Part shown: piece after piece, positions 41,357-50,051 of the stretch
Layout: every line of letters begins with the position of its first letter
How positions within the stretch are numbered: position 1 is the first letter of the stretch
Origin: Brevibacillus daliensis
Lineage (GTDB): Bacteria; Bacillota; Bacilli; Brevibacillales; Brevibacillaceae
Assembly (NCBI RefSeq): GCF_021245735.1
Contig: NZ_JAJISB010000001.1
Span: 434,001 to 498,000 of the forward strand
Length of the DNA stretch: 64,000 nt
Reading direction: 5' to 3'
The notes under the pieces: model-generated
Seen by the model: only the letters and a program-made list of their open reading frames with translations
The model's database searches: none
Told to the model about the DNA's origin: nothing
Translations under genes and position numbers: made by a program

Positions 41357-43237
41357 TTAGTCAGTATAGATATACCAACGTTTTACAATCGGCAATTTTT
41401 TCCAAGCTTTTTTCAGTTTTGGAAGGACATAGTAGTCCAGACCAAGCGTACTTCCGGAACCACCAATCAGTGCACATCCACCTGTAAGGAACCATAGCAT
41501 TTCATATGGAGCCATACCAGAAACCCAGATCATTAGGCCCATTTTGATTGTGAAGATAGCAGAAACCGCTGTGAACAAACCAAGGATGAGTAATGCACCA
41601 AAGATTATCTCAGCAAATACCATACCTGTTTGGAAGATTGTTGCAAGTGCTGTATAACTACCATCTGCATTGTAGAACAACAGATCCATTGACCAGCTAA
41701 CAATGCTTTCGACAAATCCTGGAACTGGTAGCGCTTGTACAGCATCTGCTGCACCTTGAACTGCAGATGCCGCAGAAGAAGCATCTACCGTTTGAGTTAC
41801 GTCTGTTACTGCTTGTGAAGCCGCTGATGCCCCATCAACCGCATGAGGAGATGGTGGGATTAAGAAAATATTACCTGGATTTTCAAGTACTTTAGGCAGT
41901 TTAGCCAAACCTTCTGCTAACCACATATAACCTAGGTAAATACGTAAAGGTACAAGCCAGAAGTTTGGAGAACGTTTGCTAAAGTGACCGCCCAAGAAAC
42001 TTCTTCTGTTTTTCACATTGAAAAATTCGTGAATGAGATAAGACCAACATTTGTTAAAACCAGCTACTTGGAAGAAATAAACCAAATTAATAAAGTGCTT
42101 GGAAAGCATTGCCATAAATCCAGACAGCATAAACATCTTGCCCGGGAAACCTACGTTTGCTACACCATAACGGCTACCGATACAAACCATGCTACCGTGG
42201 AAAACAGGTTTGTACGATTTTTTCGTGCCACCAGTAATGTCAGCATGAATGTTATGAGCAACAACTGGTGCAGAGTGTTCTGCGTTCTCAACCATTTGAG
42301 GAACTGGACGTTCTTCTCCCTCAGGAATGAAGAAAATGTTATCCCCAACTACATATACATTATTATATTCAGGACTTTGCAGTTTATCAGTAACAACGAT
42401 ACGTTTGCGTCCTTTTTGTTCAAGCTCAACGCTCTCTAACAAGTCTGCCCCTTCAACCCCAGCTGTCCAAATTACTGTTTTAGAGCGAAGTAAACCCTTT
42501 TCACCTAGTTCAACACCATCTTTACTAACACCAGTGATTTTGCTGTTAGTGATAATGTTAATATCTAGCTTTTGAAGATATCTTTCAGACTTCTGGATCA
42601 GTTTGTCTGGCAGGATTGGCAGGATTTTTGGAGCCATATCTGCTACGTGCAACTTCACTTCGGAAGGATCAATTGCATATATTTCACATAGTTCGTCACG
42701 GAACTCAGCTAGTTCGCCGACCATTTCAATACCTGTGAAACCAGCACCTACAACTACAAAAGTAAGCATATCTGCACGTTTTTGCTTGTTAGTTTCTTTG
42801 GAAGCCTCGATAAACATTTTGCGGAATTGCTCACGCAAGTTTACAGCATCTTCATAGGACCAAAGAGAGAAGGAGTTCTCTTCTGCACCCGAAATTCCGA
42901 AGAATGATGGCTTACAACCTGTGCCAAGTACCAGATAGTCATACTCATACGTAGTGTTTTCGGATTGAAGCTTTTGTCCTGCAAAATCGATGTTAGTAAT
43001 CTCATCAAGAACAACATCTACGTTGCGATTTGCAAAAATCTTTTTCAAATCGATCTTAATAGATTCTTCTTCTACACGATTTGCAGCAACTTCATGCAAC
43101 TCAGTAAGAAGCGTGTGGAAAGGCTTACGGTCAATCAGAGTAATTTTTACGTTACTGTCTTTTTTGAATTTCTTCGCCAGCTTTTTCGCTGTCAAGACAC
43201 CACCGTATCCTCCGCCCAGCACAACAATTTTCTTCAT
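41357..43237 (-). CDS. ndh2: Type II NADH dehydrogenase with C-terminal membrane domain (Ndh2, EET-type)
   Basis: 626-aa protein. The N-terminal 400 residues are an NDH-2: FAD motif VVLGGGYGGVLTA (about 5-17), NAD motif VVVGAGFTGIEMVGEL (about 163-178) and NNVYVVGDN. Unlike ordinary NDH-2, it continues for about 200 residues with four to five hydrophobic helices of DoxX-like type, interrupted by an Ala/Ser-rich linker (GASAASQAV...SAASAVQGA). A membrane-embedded C-terminus distinguishes the EET Ndh2 that feeds a separate quinone pool. Start 43237 follows AGAGGT. Downstream of pplA. Confidence 0.87.
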   Translation of the reverse strand: MKKIVVLGGGYGGVLTAKKLAKKFKKDSNVKITLIDRKPFHTLLTELHEVAANRVEEESIKIDLKKIFANRNVDVVLDEITNIDFAGQKLQSENTTYEYDYLVLGTGCKPSFFGISGAEENSFSLWSYEDAVNLREQFRKMFIEASKETNKQKRADMLTFVVVGAGFTGIEMVGELAEFRDELCEIYAIDPSEVKLHVADMAPKILPILPDKLIQKSERYLQKLDINIITNSKITGVSKDGVELGEKGLLRSKTVIWTAGVEGADLLESVELEQKGRKRIVVTDKLQSPEYNNVYVVGDNIFFIPEGEERPVPQMVENAEHSAPVVAHNIHADITGGTKKSYKPVFHGSMVCIGSRYGVANVGFPGKMFMLSGFMAMLSKHFINLVYFFQVAGFNKCWSYLIHEFFNVKNRRSFLGGHFSKRSPNFWLVPLRIYLGYMWLAEGLAKLPKVLENPGNIFLIPPSPHAVDGASAASQAVTDVTQTVDASSAASAVQGAADAVQALPVPGFVESIVSWSMDLLFYNADGSYTALATIFQTGMVFAEIIFGALLILGLFTAVSAIFTIKMGLMIWVSGMAPYEMLWFLTGGCALIGGSGSTLGLDYYVLPKLKKAWKKLPIVKRWYIYTD

Positions 43238-43301
43238 GTCGATACCTCTTCTTTCGATTAATTGAGCATAAGAAATGAAAAATTGCGTAAAAATATTACC
43301 T

Positions 43302-43338
43302 CGACAAAACGCTGCGAAATATGGGCAGCGTTTTGTCG
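43302..43338 (-). terminator. Strong intercistronic hairpin between pplA and ndh2
   Basis: CGACAAAACGCTGC (43302-43315) pairs perfectly with 43325-43338, without a strong T tail; probably partial termination or 3'-end protection of pplA mRNA, allowing high lipoprotein and low dehydrogenase levels. Confidence 0.65.
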
Positions 43339-43379
43339 GAATGGTTAACAAATTTGGAAAATGCAGTTAAAAAATACGC

Positions 43380-44249
43380 TTATTTCATAGCACCTTCCAG
43401 AGCTTTAGTTGTCAGCTCAAGGAACTCTCCTACTTTAATAGAAACGCCAGAGATTGCGTCAGTTTTACCTTCTGCATCTACTACGATAGCTGCAGGATCT
43501 TGTTTTTCGATAAGAGCTTGCTCAGCTTTAGCGGCTTGCTCATGCCATTCTGCTTGAGCACCTGCTGCTTTCATGGCATATGTACCTTCTTTAGACAAAG
43601 TCTTTTTGTCTTTGCCTTCAGCATCGAGGCTATTCCAGTTAACAGCTACGATATTACCATTCAATACAGTCAGGTCAACAGTTGTTTTGTTTCCTTTATC
43701 ATCTGGTGTACCTTCAGCTTTGTAAGAACCATCTTTATATTTACCAGGCTCAACAGGACCAGCAGCAAGTGCTTGATTAACCAGTGAGGTGAAGTCTTTC
43801 ACTTTAATGGAAACGCCAGAAATTGCGTCAGTTTTACCTTCTTCGTTAGGAGCCATTGCCGATAAATCTTGTTTTTCAATTAGGAATTGCTCAACTTTTT
43901 CAGCTTGTTCGTGCCATTCAGCTTGAGCTCCTGCTTTTTTCATGCCATATTCACCAGATTCAGATACAGCTTTTTTATCAGGACCTGCATTTTTGCTGAT
44001 ACCTGTCCAGTTAACATCTGTGAACTTACCGCCTGCAACGTTTACTGTTACAGCATAATTCCAATCAGCTTCTGGATCATTCTGTTGTGCGTAATATACG
44101 CCATCTTTAGCATCTGCTATAGATACGCTTGCAGCTGGAGTTTGATTTTCTGCTACAGGAGTTTCTGTTTTTGGTGTTTCTGTAGCACCACAACCAGCTA
44201 ATAAACCAACGGACAGCACACTAGCCATAATCAAAGAAATCTTTTTCAT
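43380..44249 (-). CDS. pplA: Extracellular FMN-binding lipoprotein with two flavinylation domains (PplA)
   Basis: 289-aa lipoprotein, lipobox LLAGC (C20), then a Pro/Thr-rich spacer and two FMN-binding domains. Each ends in the ApbE target KTDAISGVSIKV (D141-S147 and D264-S270), where the final Ser (usually Thr) would carry FMN. The two domains share the AGAQAEWHEQA segment, showing internal duplication. PplA shuttles electrons to extracellular acceptors in Listeria. GGGGAGG sets the ATG at 44249. Confidence 0.93.
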   Translation of the reverse strand: MKKISLIMASVLSVGLLAGCGATETPKTETPVAENQTPAASVSIADAKDGVYYAQQNDPEADWNYAVTVNVAGGKFTDVNWTGISKNAGPDKKAVSESGEYGMKKAGAQAEWHEQAEKVEQFLIEKQDLSAMAPNEEGKTDAISGVSIKVKDFTSLVNQALAAGPVEPGKYKDGSYKAEGTPDDKGNKTTVDLTVLNGNIVAVNWNSLDAEGKDKKTLSKEGTYAMKAAGAQAEWHEQAAKAEQALIEKQDPAAIVVDAEGKTDAISGVSIKVGEFLELTTKALEGAMK

Positions 44250-44456
44250 CTTTTTGTAACCTCCCCTTATATCTCCCCACTTGTGAAAAAAAACACGTTC
44301 ATTACGAGACCATTCTAACATTTATAACTTATTAATCAAGACCTTATATATACATTTTTGTATTTCTTTTTGTATAATTATGACTTTCTGCCGACACTTC
44401 CTTTTCGTGTGATATTTTTATCTTCTAAACTCGTTTCAATCCTTTATGATAGATAC

Positions 44457-44492
44457 AAAAAAGGACCATCCCTTGGATAGTCCTTTTTCTTC
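44457..44492. terminator. Terminator after mqnC
   Basis: AAAAAGGACCATCC / GGATAGTCCTTTTT hairpin, T runs on both strands. Confidence 0.85.
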
Positions 44493-44496
44493 CTAT

Positions 44497-45603
44497 TTAA
44501 TTCTGCATAACGAAATCTGTCTCCGCTAATTCTCCCTCTTCAAATACCCGTAAGATATCATACTGGGTATTTCGTTGTGCTGGTATTTTTCCAGCTTCAC
44601 GAATTAATTCCAGAATTCGGTTTGTGTTTACTTTATAAGCACACTTAGCAGCAGAAACCACGTTCTCTTCCATCATTGTGGAACCAAAATCATTTGCTCC
44701 ATAAGAAAGGGATAACTTACCAATTTCAGGTCCCATCGTTACCCAAGATGATTGAAAATTCTCTATGTTATCTATCATTAACCGACTAATAGCTAATGTT
44801 TTTAAGTACTCTTCAGGAGTATTGCGTTCAGCTTTCATGTTTGTATTTTCTGGTTGGAACGTCCACACAATAAATGCTTTGAAACCATTCGTTTCATCCT
44901 GTGCTTCTCGAATACGAATCATAGAGAGGACGCGTTCTTCAATCTCTTCTCCAAAACCAATGACCATCGTAGCTGTACCAGGCAATCCTGTACGATGCGC
45001 TTTCTTTTGAATATCAATCCACTCTTCCCACGTTCCTTTAAGACGAGAAATCTTACGACGAGTTCGATTATCCAAAATTTCTCCACCTGCACCAGGTAAC
45101 GAGTCTAATCCTGCTTCTTTTAACTGACGCAACGCTTCTTCCACGGAAACGTTAGATACCTCTGCCATCTTAGCTACTTCAGCAGTAGAGAGTGAATGCA
45201 TGGTGATGTCAGGGAATCGCGATTTGATCTCACGAAGCAAATCGGTAAAATACGATAGCTTCAGATCTGGATTCGTTCCTCCTTGCATCAAAATCTCCGT
45301 TCCATTTACATCTACTGTTTCTTGAATCTTTTGGAAAATAGTTTCATTTGGTAAAACGTAGCCTTCCTTAGATCCAGGAGGACGATAAAAGGCACAGAAT
45401 CTGCAATATGTGTCACATACGTTAGAGTAATTAATATTACGACCGATCACAAACGTTGTGATTGGTTCTGGATGTAGTTTTTGCATGACTTGATTCGCCG
45501 CATGACCGATCTTTTCGATTTCATTAGACTCATACAAGGCAAGACCATCTTCTAACGTAAGGCGCTCCCCTGCAACGGCACGTTTCAGTATGTTATCTAT
45601 CAA
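44497..45603 (-). CDS. mqnC: Cyclic dehypoxanthinyl futalosine synthase
   Basis: Radical-SAM enzyme of the futalosine menaquinone pathway. The 368-aa protein has the cluster motif CDTYCRFC (about 65-72) and the MqnC-specific GLDSLPGAGGEIL (about 163-175; MqnE has SMPGGGAEIF). TTG start at 45603 (MIDNILKRAVAGERL) chosen because GGAGG lies eight bases upstream; the ATG at 45618 overlaps it. Its location next to pplA-ndh2 suggests the EET quinone is made from futalosine rather than chorismate-MenB intermediates. Confidence 0.9.
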   Translation of the reverse strand: MIDNILKRAVAGERLTLEDGLALYESNEIEKIGHAANQVMQKLHPEPITTFVIGRNINYSNVCDTYCRFCAFYRPPGSKEGYVLPNETIFQKIQETVDVNGTEILMQGGTNPDLKLSYFTDLLREIKSRFPDITMHSLSTAEVAKMAEVSNVSVEEALRQLKEAGLDSLPGAGGEILDNRTRRKISRLKGTWEEWIDIQKKAHRTGLPGTATMVIGFGEEIEERVLSMIRIREAQDETNGFKAFIVWTFQPENTNMKAERNTPEEYLKTLAISRLMIDNIENFQSSWVTMGPEIGKLSLSYGANDFGSTMMEENVVSAAKCAYKVNTNRILELIREAGKIPAQRNTQYDILRVFEEGELAETDFVMQN

Positions 45604-45685
45604 GAGGAATTCCTCCATTCAGTTTACAATATTCCTCTAAGTATCCTATCACAAATTGGTTTTTCTGCCTATCTTGGAAGTATCC

Positions 45686-45904
45686 CTATTCGAACCCTAT
45701 CTCTTCATATACTTCTGCTTCCCATGAAATGATACAATTTGCCAGCGGAAGATTGATCTCGCGTGCTCCGTTAGGACGACCATTGAAACGAATAATTTCT
45801 GTTACAGAAACTCGCTCACCACGAATAACAATTTCTCCTTTCAGATCTCTCACTTTGCCATCCGGAGAATAAAAAGTAATGACCCCAGAACCAATATCCT
45901 TCAT
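45686..45904 (-). CDS. Conserved hypothetical protein, 72 aa
   Basis: Small soluble beta-rich protein (MKDIGSGVITFYSPDGKVRDLKGEIVI...). AGGTGGGG precedes the ATG. No motif recognised, and no membrane segment. Upstream of mqnC on the same strand but 80 bp away; may be cotranscribed. Confidence 0.7.
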   Translation of the reverse strand: MKDIGSGVITFYSPDGKVRDLKGEIVIRGERVSVTEIIRFNGRPNGAREINLPLANCIISWEAEVYEEIGFE

Positions 45905-46139
45905 TGCAACCCCACCTTTTTCCTTATTTTTTCTTCATCTATATAGTTATATCGTCATAACTTCGTCTTCTATTAACTCCATACATTATATTGAATCTTT
46001 TTCGCTTTTCTTCCGTATAATCTTAAGTGATACTATTATATAAGCTCTTCTGCATAAGCGTTGATTGTAATAGGCTAGAACTACTCACAAGAACAAATTA
46101 CTGATAAAAATTGCAATATTAAAGGAGTATAAAAATCAC

Positions 46140-46733
46140 ATGCTTGAAACAATTAACCATTTTTTTCAGGAGTATGGAGTGTGGGGACTTTTTTCTCTTG
46201 CTTTTCTTGATTCCTTCATCTTGCCATTTCCCCCATTCTTCTTACAGATTGCGTTGAGTCTGCTTGATCCCTCATCTGCTCTTATTTTTGCTACTTATGC
46301 CTTTATGGGTTCGTTTCTTGGAGCTCCTTTTGGGTACCTTCTTGGCAAAAAATTAGGTAAACCTCTTATGCATAAGGTGATTCCTAATAAATGGATGAAA
46401 ACTGCAGAGGAAAAAATGCTAAAAAATGGTGATGCCTTCATTATTATTGGGTCGTTTACTCCCATTCCTTTTAAAGTTATTACCATTATGTCAGGTGTAT
46501 TTAATTTTTCCTTCGCTCGTTTGATGCTCTATGTTTTTCTTGGCAGAGGTTCAAAGTTTTTTCTCATTGGATTCGCTTTTTATCTATTTGGGGAGCAAGC
46601 CAAAATCATTCTGGATCAATACCTGAATCTCGGTCTATTTGGATTTGGAGCTCTATTAGCTGTTAGTTACATGATTTGGAGATATATAAATATAAAAAAG
46701 TCTGCTTCAAACACAGATGCACGATCTGAATAA
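46140..46733 (+). CDS. VTT/DedA-like (YqaA-type) membrane protein
   Basis: 197-aa integral membrane protein with the VTT signature F(L)GAPFGYLLGKKLG (about 60-73), IGSFTPIPFKVITIMSGVF (about 101-119) and an RGSKFF helix. DedA/VTT proteins act in lipid carrier or envelope homeostasis as flippases; YqaA members are poorly characterised. AAAGGAG precedes the ATG. Confidence 0.85.
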   Translation: MLETINHFFQEYGVWGLFSLAFLDSFILPFPPFFLQIALSLLDPSSALIFATYAFMGSFLGAPFGYLLGKKLGKPLMHKVIPNKWMKTAEEKMLKNGDAFIIIGSFTPIPFKVITIMSGVFNFSFARLMLYVFLGRGSKFFLIGFAFYLFGEQAKIILDQYLNLGLFGFGALLAVSYMIWRYINIKKSASNTDARSE

Positions 46734-47012
46734 TACACAACAACGTACGTACAAGACCAATAAACGACTTGTAGGCTCTTTTGCTGGCGATTCGAGCAGA
46801 AGAGTCTATATCAACAGATCAGAATTTATAAAAATTCTGATCTGCATAAGTGCAACTAAGCCTTTGCCTGCGCTAAAGGCTTGGCAAAGCCAAGTTTTCT
46901 AATATTCTGCGCTGAAATGGGCTCATCCAGTTCAGCTATTTTCTATTGTACATTCACCTATTCGCTAGTTCATAATATATTGACTATGTAGAGTAATACG
47001 GGAGGTGAGGGA
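46734..47012. other. Intergenic region with hairpins and a family II repeat
   Basis: No gene seen. It holds a hairpin of AGGCTCTTTTGCT with AGCAGAAGAGTCT (46771-46807), repeat family II copy B (46813-46903) and the upstream region of cwlJ, where a mother-cell (sigma-E/K) promoter is expected but not obvious. Confidence 0.4.
46813..46903 (-). repeat. Dispersed repeat family II, copy B
   Basis: Reverse-oriented copy of 25821-25912. Contains the palindrome CAGATCAGAATTT / AAATTCTGATCTG. The 4th stem pair is C-G here and A-T in copy A, a compensating change. Confidence 0.75.
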
Positions 47013-47435
47013 ATGGCTGTTATACAATACAATGCAAGTGACCTTGATATGTTGGCACGTTTGTTGAGAGCAGAAGCAGAAGGTGAAGGGGATCTAGGAA
47101 TGTTAATGGTCGGAAATGTCGGAATCAACCGCATTATTGGTAATTGTCTTGATTTCAAGAATATTCGTAGAATTCCAGATATGGTGTATCAATCTCCCGG
47201 AGGCTTTGAGGCTGTGCAAAAGCCTTATTTTTACCAAAAAGCCCGAGATTCAGAAAAGAGATTAGCCAAACGTGTCATTGACGGCCAAAGATTTCATCCA
47301 GCTTCCAATGGTCTTTGGTTTTTCCGTCCTGAAGGCAGTTGCCCTCCTACCTGGTATAATCAAGCAAACACAGGGCGTTTCAAGGCACACTGTTTTTTTG
47401 CACCAACACCATCAAATTGTCCTGAAGTCTATTAA
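47013..47435 (+). CDS. cwlJ: Spore cortex-lytic cell wall hydrolase CwlJ
   Basis: 140-aa SleB/CwlJ-type hydrolase that degrades cortex peptidoglycan during germination. It shows LARLLRAEAEGEG with the catalytic Glu (about 15-27), GNVGINRI and WFFRPEGSCPPTWY. Like CwlJ it has no signal peptide, consistent with mother-cell synthesis and coat deposition with GerQ. GGGAGGTGAGG precedes the ATG; 17 bp upstream of gerQ. Confidence 0.92.
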   Translation: MAVIQYNASDLDMLARLLRAEAEGEGDLGMLMVGNVGINRIIGNCLDFKNIRRIPDMVYQSPGGFEAVQKPYFYQKARDSEKRLAKRVIDGQRFHPASNGLWFFRPEGSCPPTWYNQANTGRFKAHCFFAPTPSNCPEVY

Positions 47436-47452
47436 AGAGGAGAGAGTGTTAG

Positions 47453-47917
47453 ATGCATTACAATAACTATGGAACCACCTCTGGCTGCGGCTGCGGGGAT
47501 AGCATGTACTCGCAAGGTTATGCAAATCCATATCCATCCAATCAAATGATGCCGTTTACTGCTACTCCAATGCAACCTGCACAGCAACAACCTCAAGCGA
47601 TGGTTCCCCAGCAACCTAGTGGCAGTTTCATTCCTGGTGGTCCGCAGCCTGTTGTGGAACAAACCTATGTCGAGAACATTTTGCGTGACAATCGAGGTAA
47701 AGTAGGTACATTCTACATGACATACGAAAATAATTCCCAATGGAATGCAAAAATCTTCCGTGGAGTTATCGAGACCGCAGGTAGAGATCACATTATTATC
47801 AGCGATCCAGAAACCGGCATGCGCTACTTACTACTAATGCTTAACCTTAATTATGTAACCTTCGATGAAGAAATAAACTATATTCCACCTTATAGTCCTT
47901 TTGCTAGAACCAGATAA
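47453..47917 (+). CDS. gerQ: Spore coat protein GerQ
   Basis: 154-aa coat protein required for CwlJ localisation. The N-terminal half is Gln/Pro-rich low complexity (PMQPAQQQPQAMVPQQP) with GCGCG near the start. The conserved C-terminal domain begins VEQTYVENILRDNRGKVGTFYMTYE and ends YIPPYSPF. Pairing with cwlJ is the B. subtilis arrangement. Confidence 0.93.
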   Translation: MHYNNYGTTSGCGCGDSMYSQGYANPYPSNQMMPFTATPMQPAQQQPQAMVPQQPSGSFIPGGPQPVVEQTYVENILRDNRGKVGTFYMTYENNSQWNAKIFRGVIETAGRDHIIISDPETGMRYLLLMLNLNYVTFDEEINYIPPYSPFARTR

Positions 47918-47935
47918 TAGAAATAAACAGCCAAA

Positions 47936-47990
47936 AAAAGGCGACCCTATTCCAGTACTCTACTGGTTGATGGTCGCCTCGTTTTTTTGA
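47936..47990. terminator. Terminator after gerQ
   Basis: AGGCGACC / GGTCGCCT hairpin with a seven-T tail on the plus strand and an A/T run on the other side. Confidence 0.8.
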
Positions 47991-48028
47991 AGCTATGAAC
48001 TCTGTTTCAATAATTTGGTAAAAAATAA

Positions 48029-48487
48029 TTAGAAATTCAAAATCGTTTTAAACAGACTATCTGTTTCTCCGCCTTGATATAGAACAAATAGCAGGAAATA
48101 CACCATTACACCTGTAATAGCTGATCCAAACCAAATGACAGAAGTAATGGGGCCAATCTTTTTGTGTTTCGAGATTTTGTTACTAAAGCCAAAATAAAGA
48201 GTAACCAGTCCAAATACTGCAGCGATTGTAGCCAATGTAATGTGGAAGATAAGGAATACTTGGTAGTAAATTCGATACTCTTCCGGTCCACCGAAGTTCA
48301 TATTACCGATAAATATTGTTCGATACATATAGATTGTAAAGAACAACAAGGCAAACACTGCTCCAGTAATCATCATCTTCTTGTGAGCTTCAATTCTACG
48401 CTGTTTGATCAGGTACCAGCCAATTGCCACGAAAATCGCGCTAATTGCAATAAACGTTGTGCTAATCATCGGCAAGATATGGAACAT
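48029..48487 (-). CDS. ctaM: DUF420 membrane protein (CtaM-like oxidase assembly factor)
   Basis: 152-aa membrane protein with four helices and conserved His/Arg in RRIEAHKKMM and LIFHITLATIAAVFGL, the DUF420 pattern. CtaM is needed for terminal oxidase maturation in Firmicutes. ATG at 48487, ten bases after AGGAGGA; a GTG at 48496 touches that site. Located after ctaG at the end of the cytochrome oxidase gene set. Confidence 0.83.
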   Translation of the reverse strand: MFHILPMISTTFIAISAIFVAIGWYLIKQRRIEAHKKMMITGAVFALLFFTIYMYRTIFIGNMNFGGPEEYRIYYQVFLIFHITLATIAAVFGLVTLYFGFSNKISKHKKIGPITSVIWFGSAITGVMVYFLLFVLYQGGETDSLFKTILNF

Positions 48488-48599
48488 TGCAATCACTTCC
48501 TCCTACAAATACTTGTGCTTATCTTGGTTCAATTATAGACAAGGGGCTGATTAATCAGGACAACCCCCCCTTTTTTCTCCTTCATGTTAACATATATCC

Positions 48600-49487
48600 T
48601 TAATTTTGAGGACTTACACCTAATTCAGCTCGAGCATGCACTACTGGTTGATCAATTGGATCAATTTCATCGACAGCTGGATTCTCATCCTGATACCACT
48701 TTCTAAAGGCATACCAGAGCCCAACTCCATAGGCGATCTCTTGAATCATTTTCATAATAACTCCACCTAATTGTTGATCATCTAATATCGGCAACATTAT
48801 AAACAATTGTGGAGCATTTCTGAACGAATCATATACAATTTCAGATGCAAAAATAATCAGGGCACAGGCAGGTGTCATCAGTACACCCGCAGCAAAAATG
48901 AAACCCATCAAGGTAACATTTTTGATACGTTGATATTCAACGATCGGACATGCCATGTGCCACCACAGCATGAATGCCGTTCCTAGAAGCAACAGCTTAT
49001 ATCCCAGATGTAGGGCATGATACTGCATTACAAAATCTAATACCATTGGAATGTGATACACCGAGAAAAATAAATTAAACATCAATAGTGATAACATTGG
49101 TTTCGTTACTATTCGGAACCATTTATTTATAGCAGGTGGTTTTAATATTGCTCGCAAGAACCAATCTGGTATACCCATTAGAACTAATGGTGGGAAAATC
49201 ATTAAAAACAACGACTGTTGGAACATATGGACGGTAAAAGAGACATGCGAATAGAAGTAGATAGGACTACCAATTGCTGCATATAACGTTAAAATCGCAA
49301 ATAGGAATGTTACTTTTTTCCCTATAGGAACTGGAGTAGAATCAGTAAAACGATCACGCCAGCGTCCTGTCATCATGATATACAAGACAAACACTACTGC
49401 CAAAATAACCATTATTTCCGGATTCCATAGGTCCCCGAACTTTGGCTGATAACCGTGTGATAGCAAATGTTGCTCATGTGTTCCCAC
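48600..49487 (-). CDS. ctaG: Cytochrome c oxidase assembly factor CtaG (Bacillus type)
   Basis: 295-aa polytopic protein (about seven helices) required to assemble caa3 oxidase, probably in CuB delivery. Contains HVSFTVHMFQQSLFLMIFPPLVLMG and a WWHMACPIVEYQR segment with Met/His ligands. GTG start at 49487 behind AAGGAGGAGG. Separate transcript from ctaCDEF, since a terminator lies between. Confidence 0.92.
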   Translation of the reverse strand: MGTHEQHLLSHGYQPKFGDLWNPEIMVILAVVFVLYIMMTGRWRDRFTDSTPVPIGKKVTFLFAILTLYAAIGSPIYFYSHVSFTVHMFQQSLFLMIFPPLVLMGIPDWFLRAILKPPAINKWFRIVTKPMLSLLMFNLFFSVYHIPMVLDFVMQYHALHLGYKLLLLGTAFMLWWHMACPIVEYQRIKNVTLMGFIFAAGVLMTPACALIIFASEIVYDSFRNAPQLFIMLPILDDQQLGGVIMKMIQEIAYGVGLWYAFRKWYQDENPAVDEIDPIDQPVVHARAELGVSPQN

Positions 49488-49691
49488 GATAATCGCCTCC
49501 TCCTTAAATTGTAATAATCTATTCCAAGCGATACATTATCACTCGATTTTCAATTTTCTAAGTTTACGCACTATCTCATTATACGTAAGCTACTCCAGAC
49601 AATCTACTTGTCAGTTTTCTTCCGCTCTCTCTAGACTGCTAATTTACCCCTGTTCGTTCACCTGTTTGCCACAAGTTGTATAAATAGGAAA

Positions 49692-49722
49692 AATGCGGGC
49701 TACCAACGCAGCCCGCAACTAC
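49692..49722 (-). terminator. Terminator of ctaCDEF
   Basis: Minus-strand GCGGGCT / AGCCCGC hairpin with a T run, just after ctaF. Confidence 0.85.
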
Positions 49723-49734
49723 TTCCCTATTACA

Positions 49735-50049
49735 TTACACCCAATACAATGCCATGACGATACATGTGAAGACGATTATTACGCCCGTAAAAATTCCCAT
49801 TACCGGGAACAGATGACCTTTATCTTTCAAGTGCATCCATACGTATAGCTGTACTAACGCTTGCACAATGCCTAAGAAGACGATGTAAGGATAAACAAAG
49901 CCTTTTTGTTCTGGCAAGTAGATTACTGCAGCAAAAGCAAGTGCTGTCAGCATAAGAGAAAGGATAAATGAAACGATATGCGGCTTCATGCTGTGATGGT
50001 TAGCATGGACTTTCTTAACAGGTTGGCTTGTATGATTATGTTGCGCCAT
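49735..50049 (-). CDS. ctaF: Cytochrome c oxidase subunit IV
   Basis: 104-aa protein with three helices; YVWMHLKDKGHLFPVMGIF is the COX4_pro hallmark. The His-rich N-terminus (MAQHNHTSQPVKKVHANHH) is soluble. Start at 50049 after GGAGGGG; 2 bp from ctaE. Confidence 0.92.
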   Translation of the reverse strand: MAQHNHTSQPVKKVHANHHSMKPHIVSFILSLMLTALAFAAVIYLPEQKGFVYPYIVFLGIVQALVQLYVWMHLKDKGHLFPVMGIFTGVIIVFTCIVMALYWV

Positions 50050-50051
50050 TT

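Noticed and set aside
43261..43351. Longer Ndh2 start at 43351 giving 38 extra residues
   Set aside because: It would run through the intercistronic hairpin; AGAGGT is placed for the ATG at 43237, which gives the normal MKKIVVLGGG opening.
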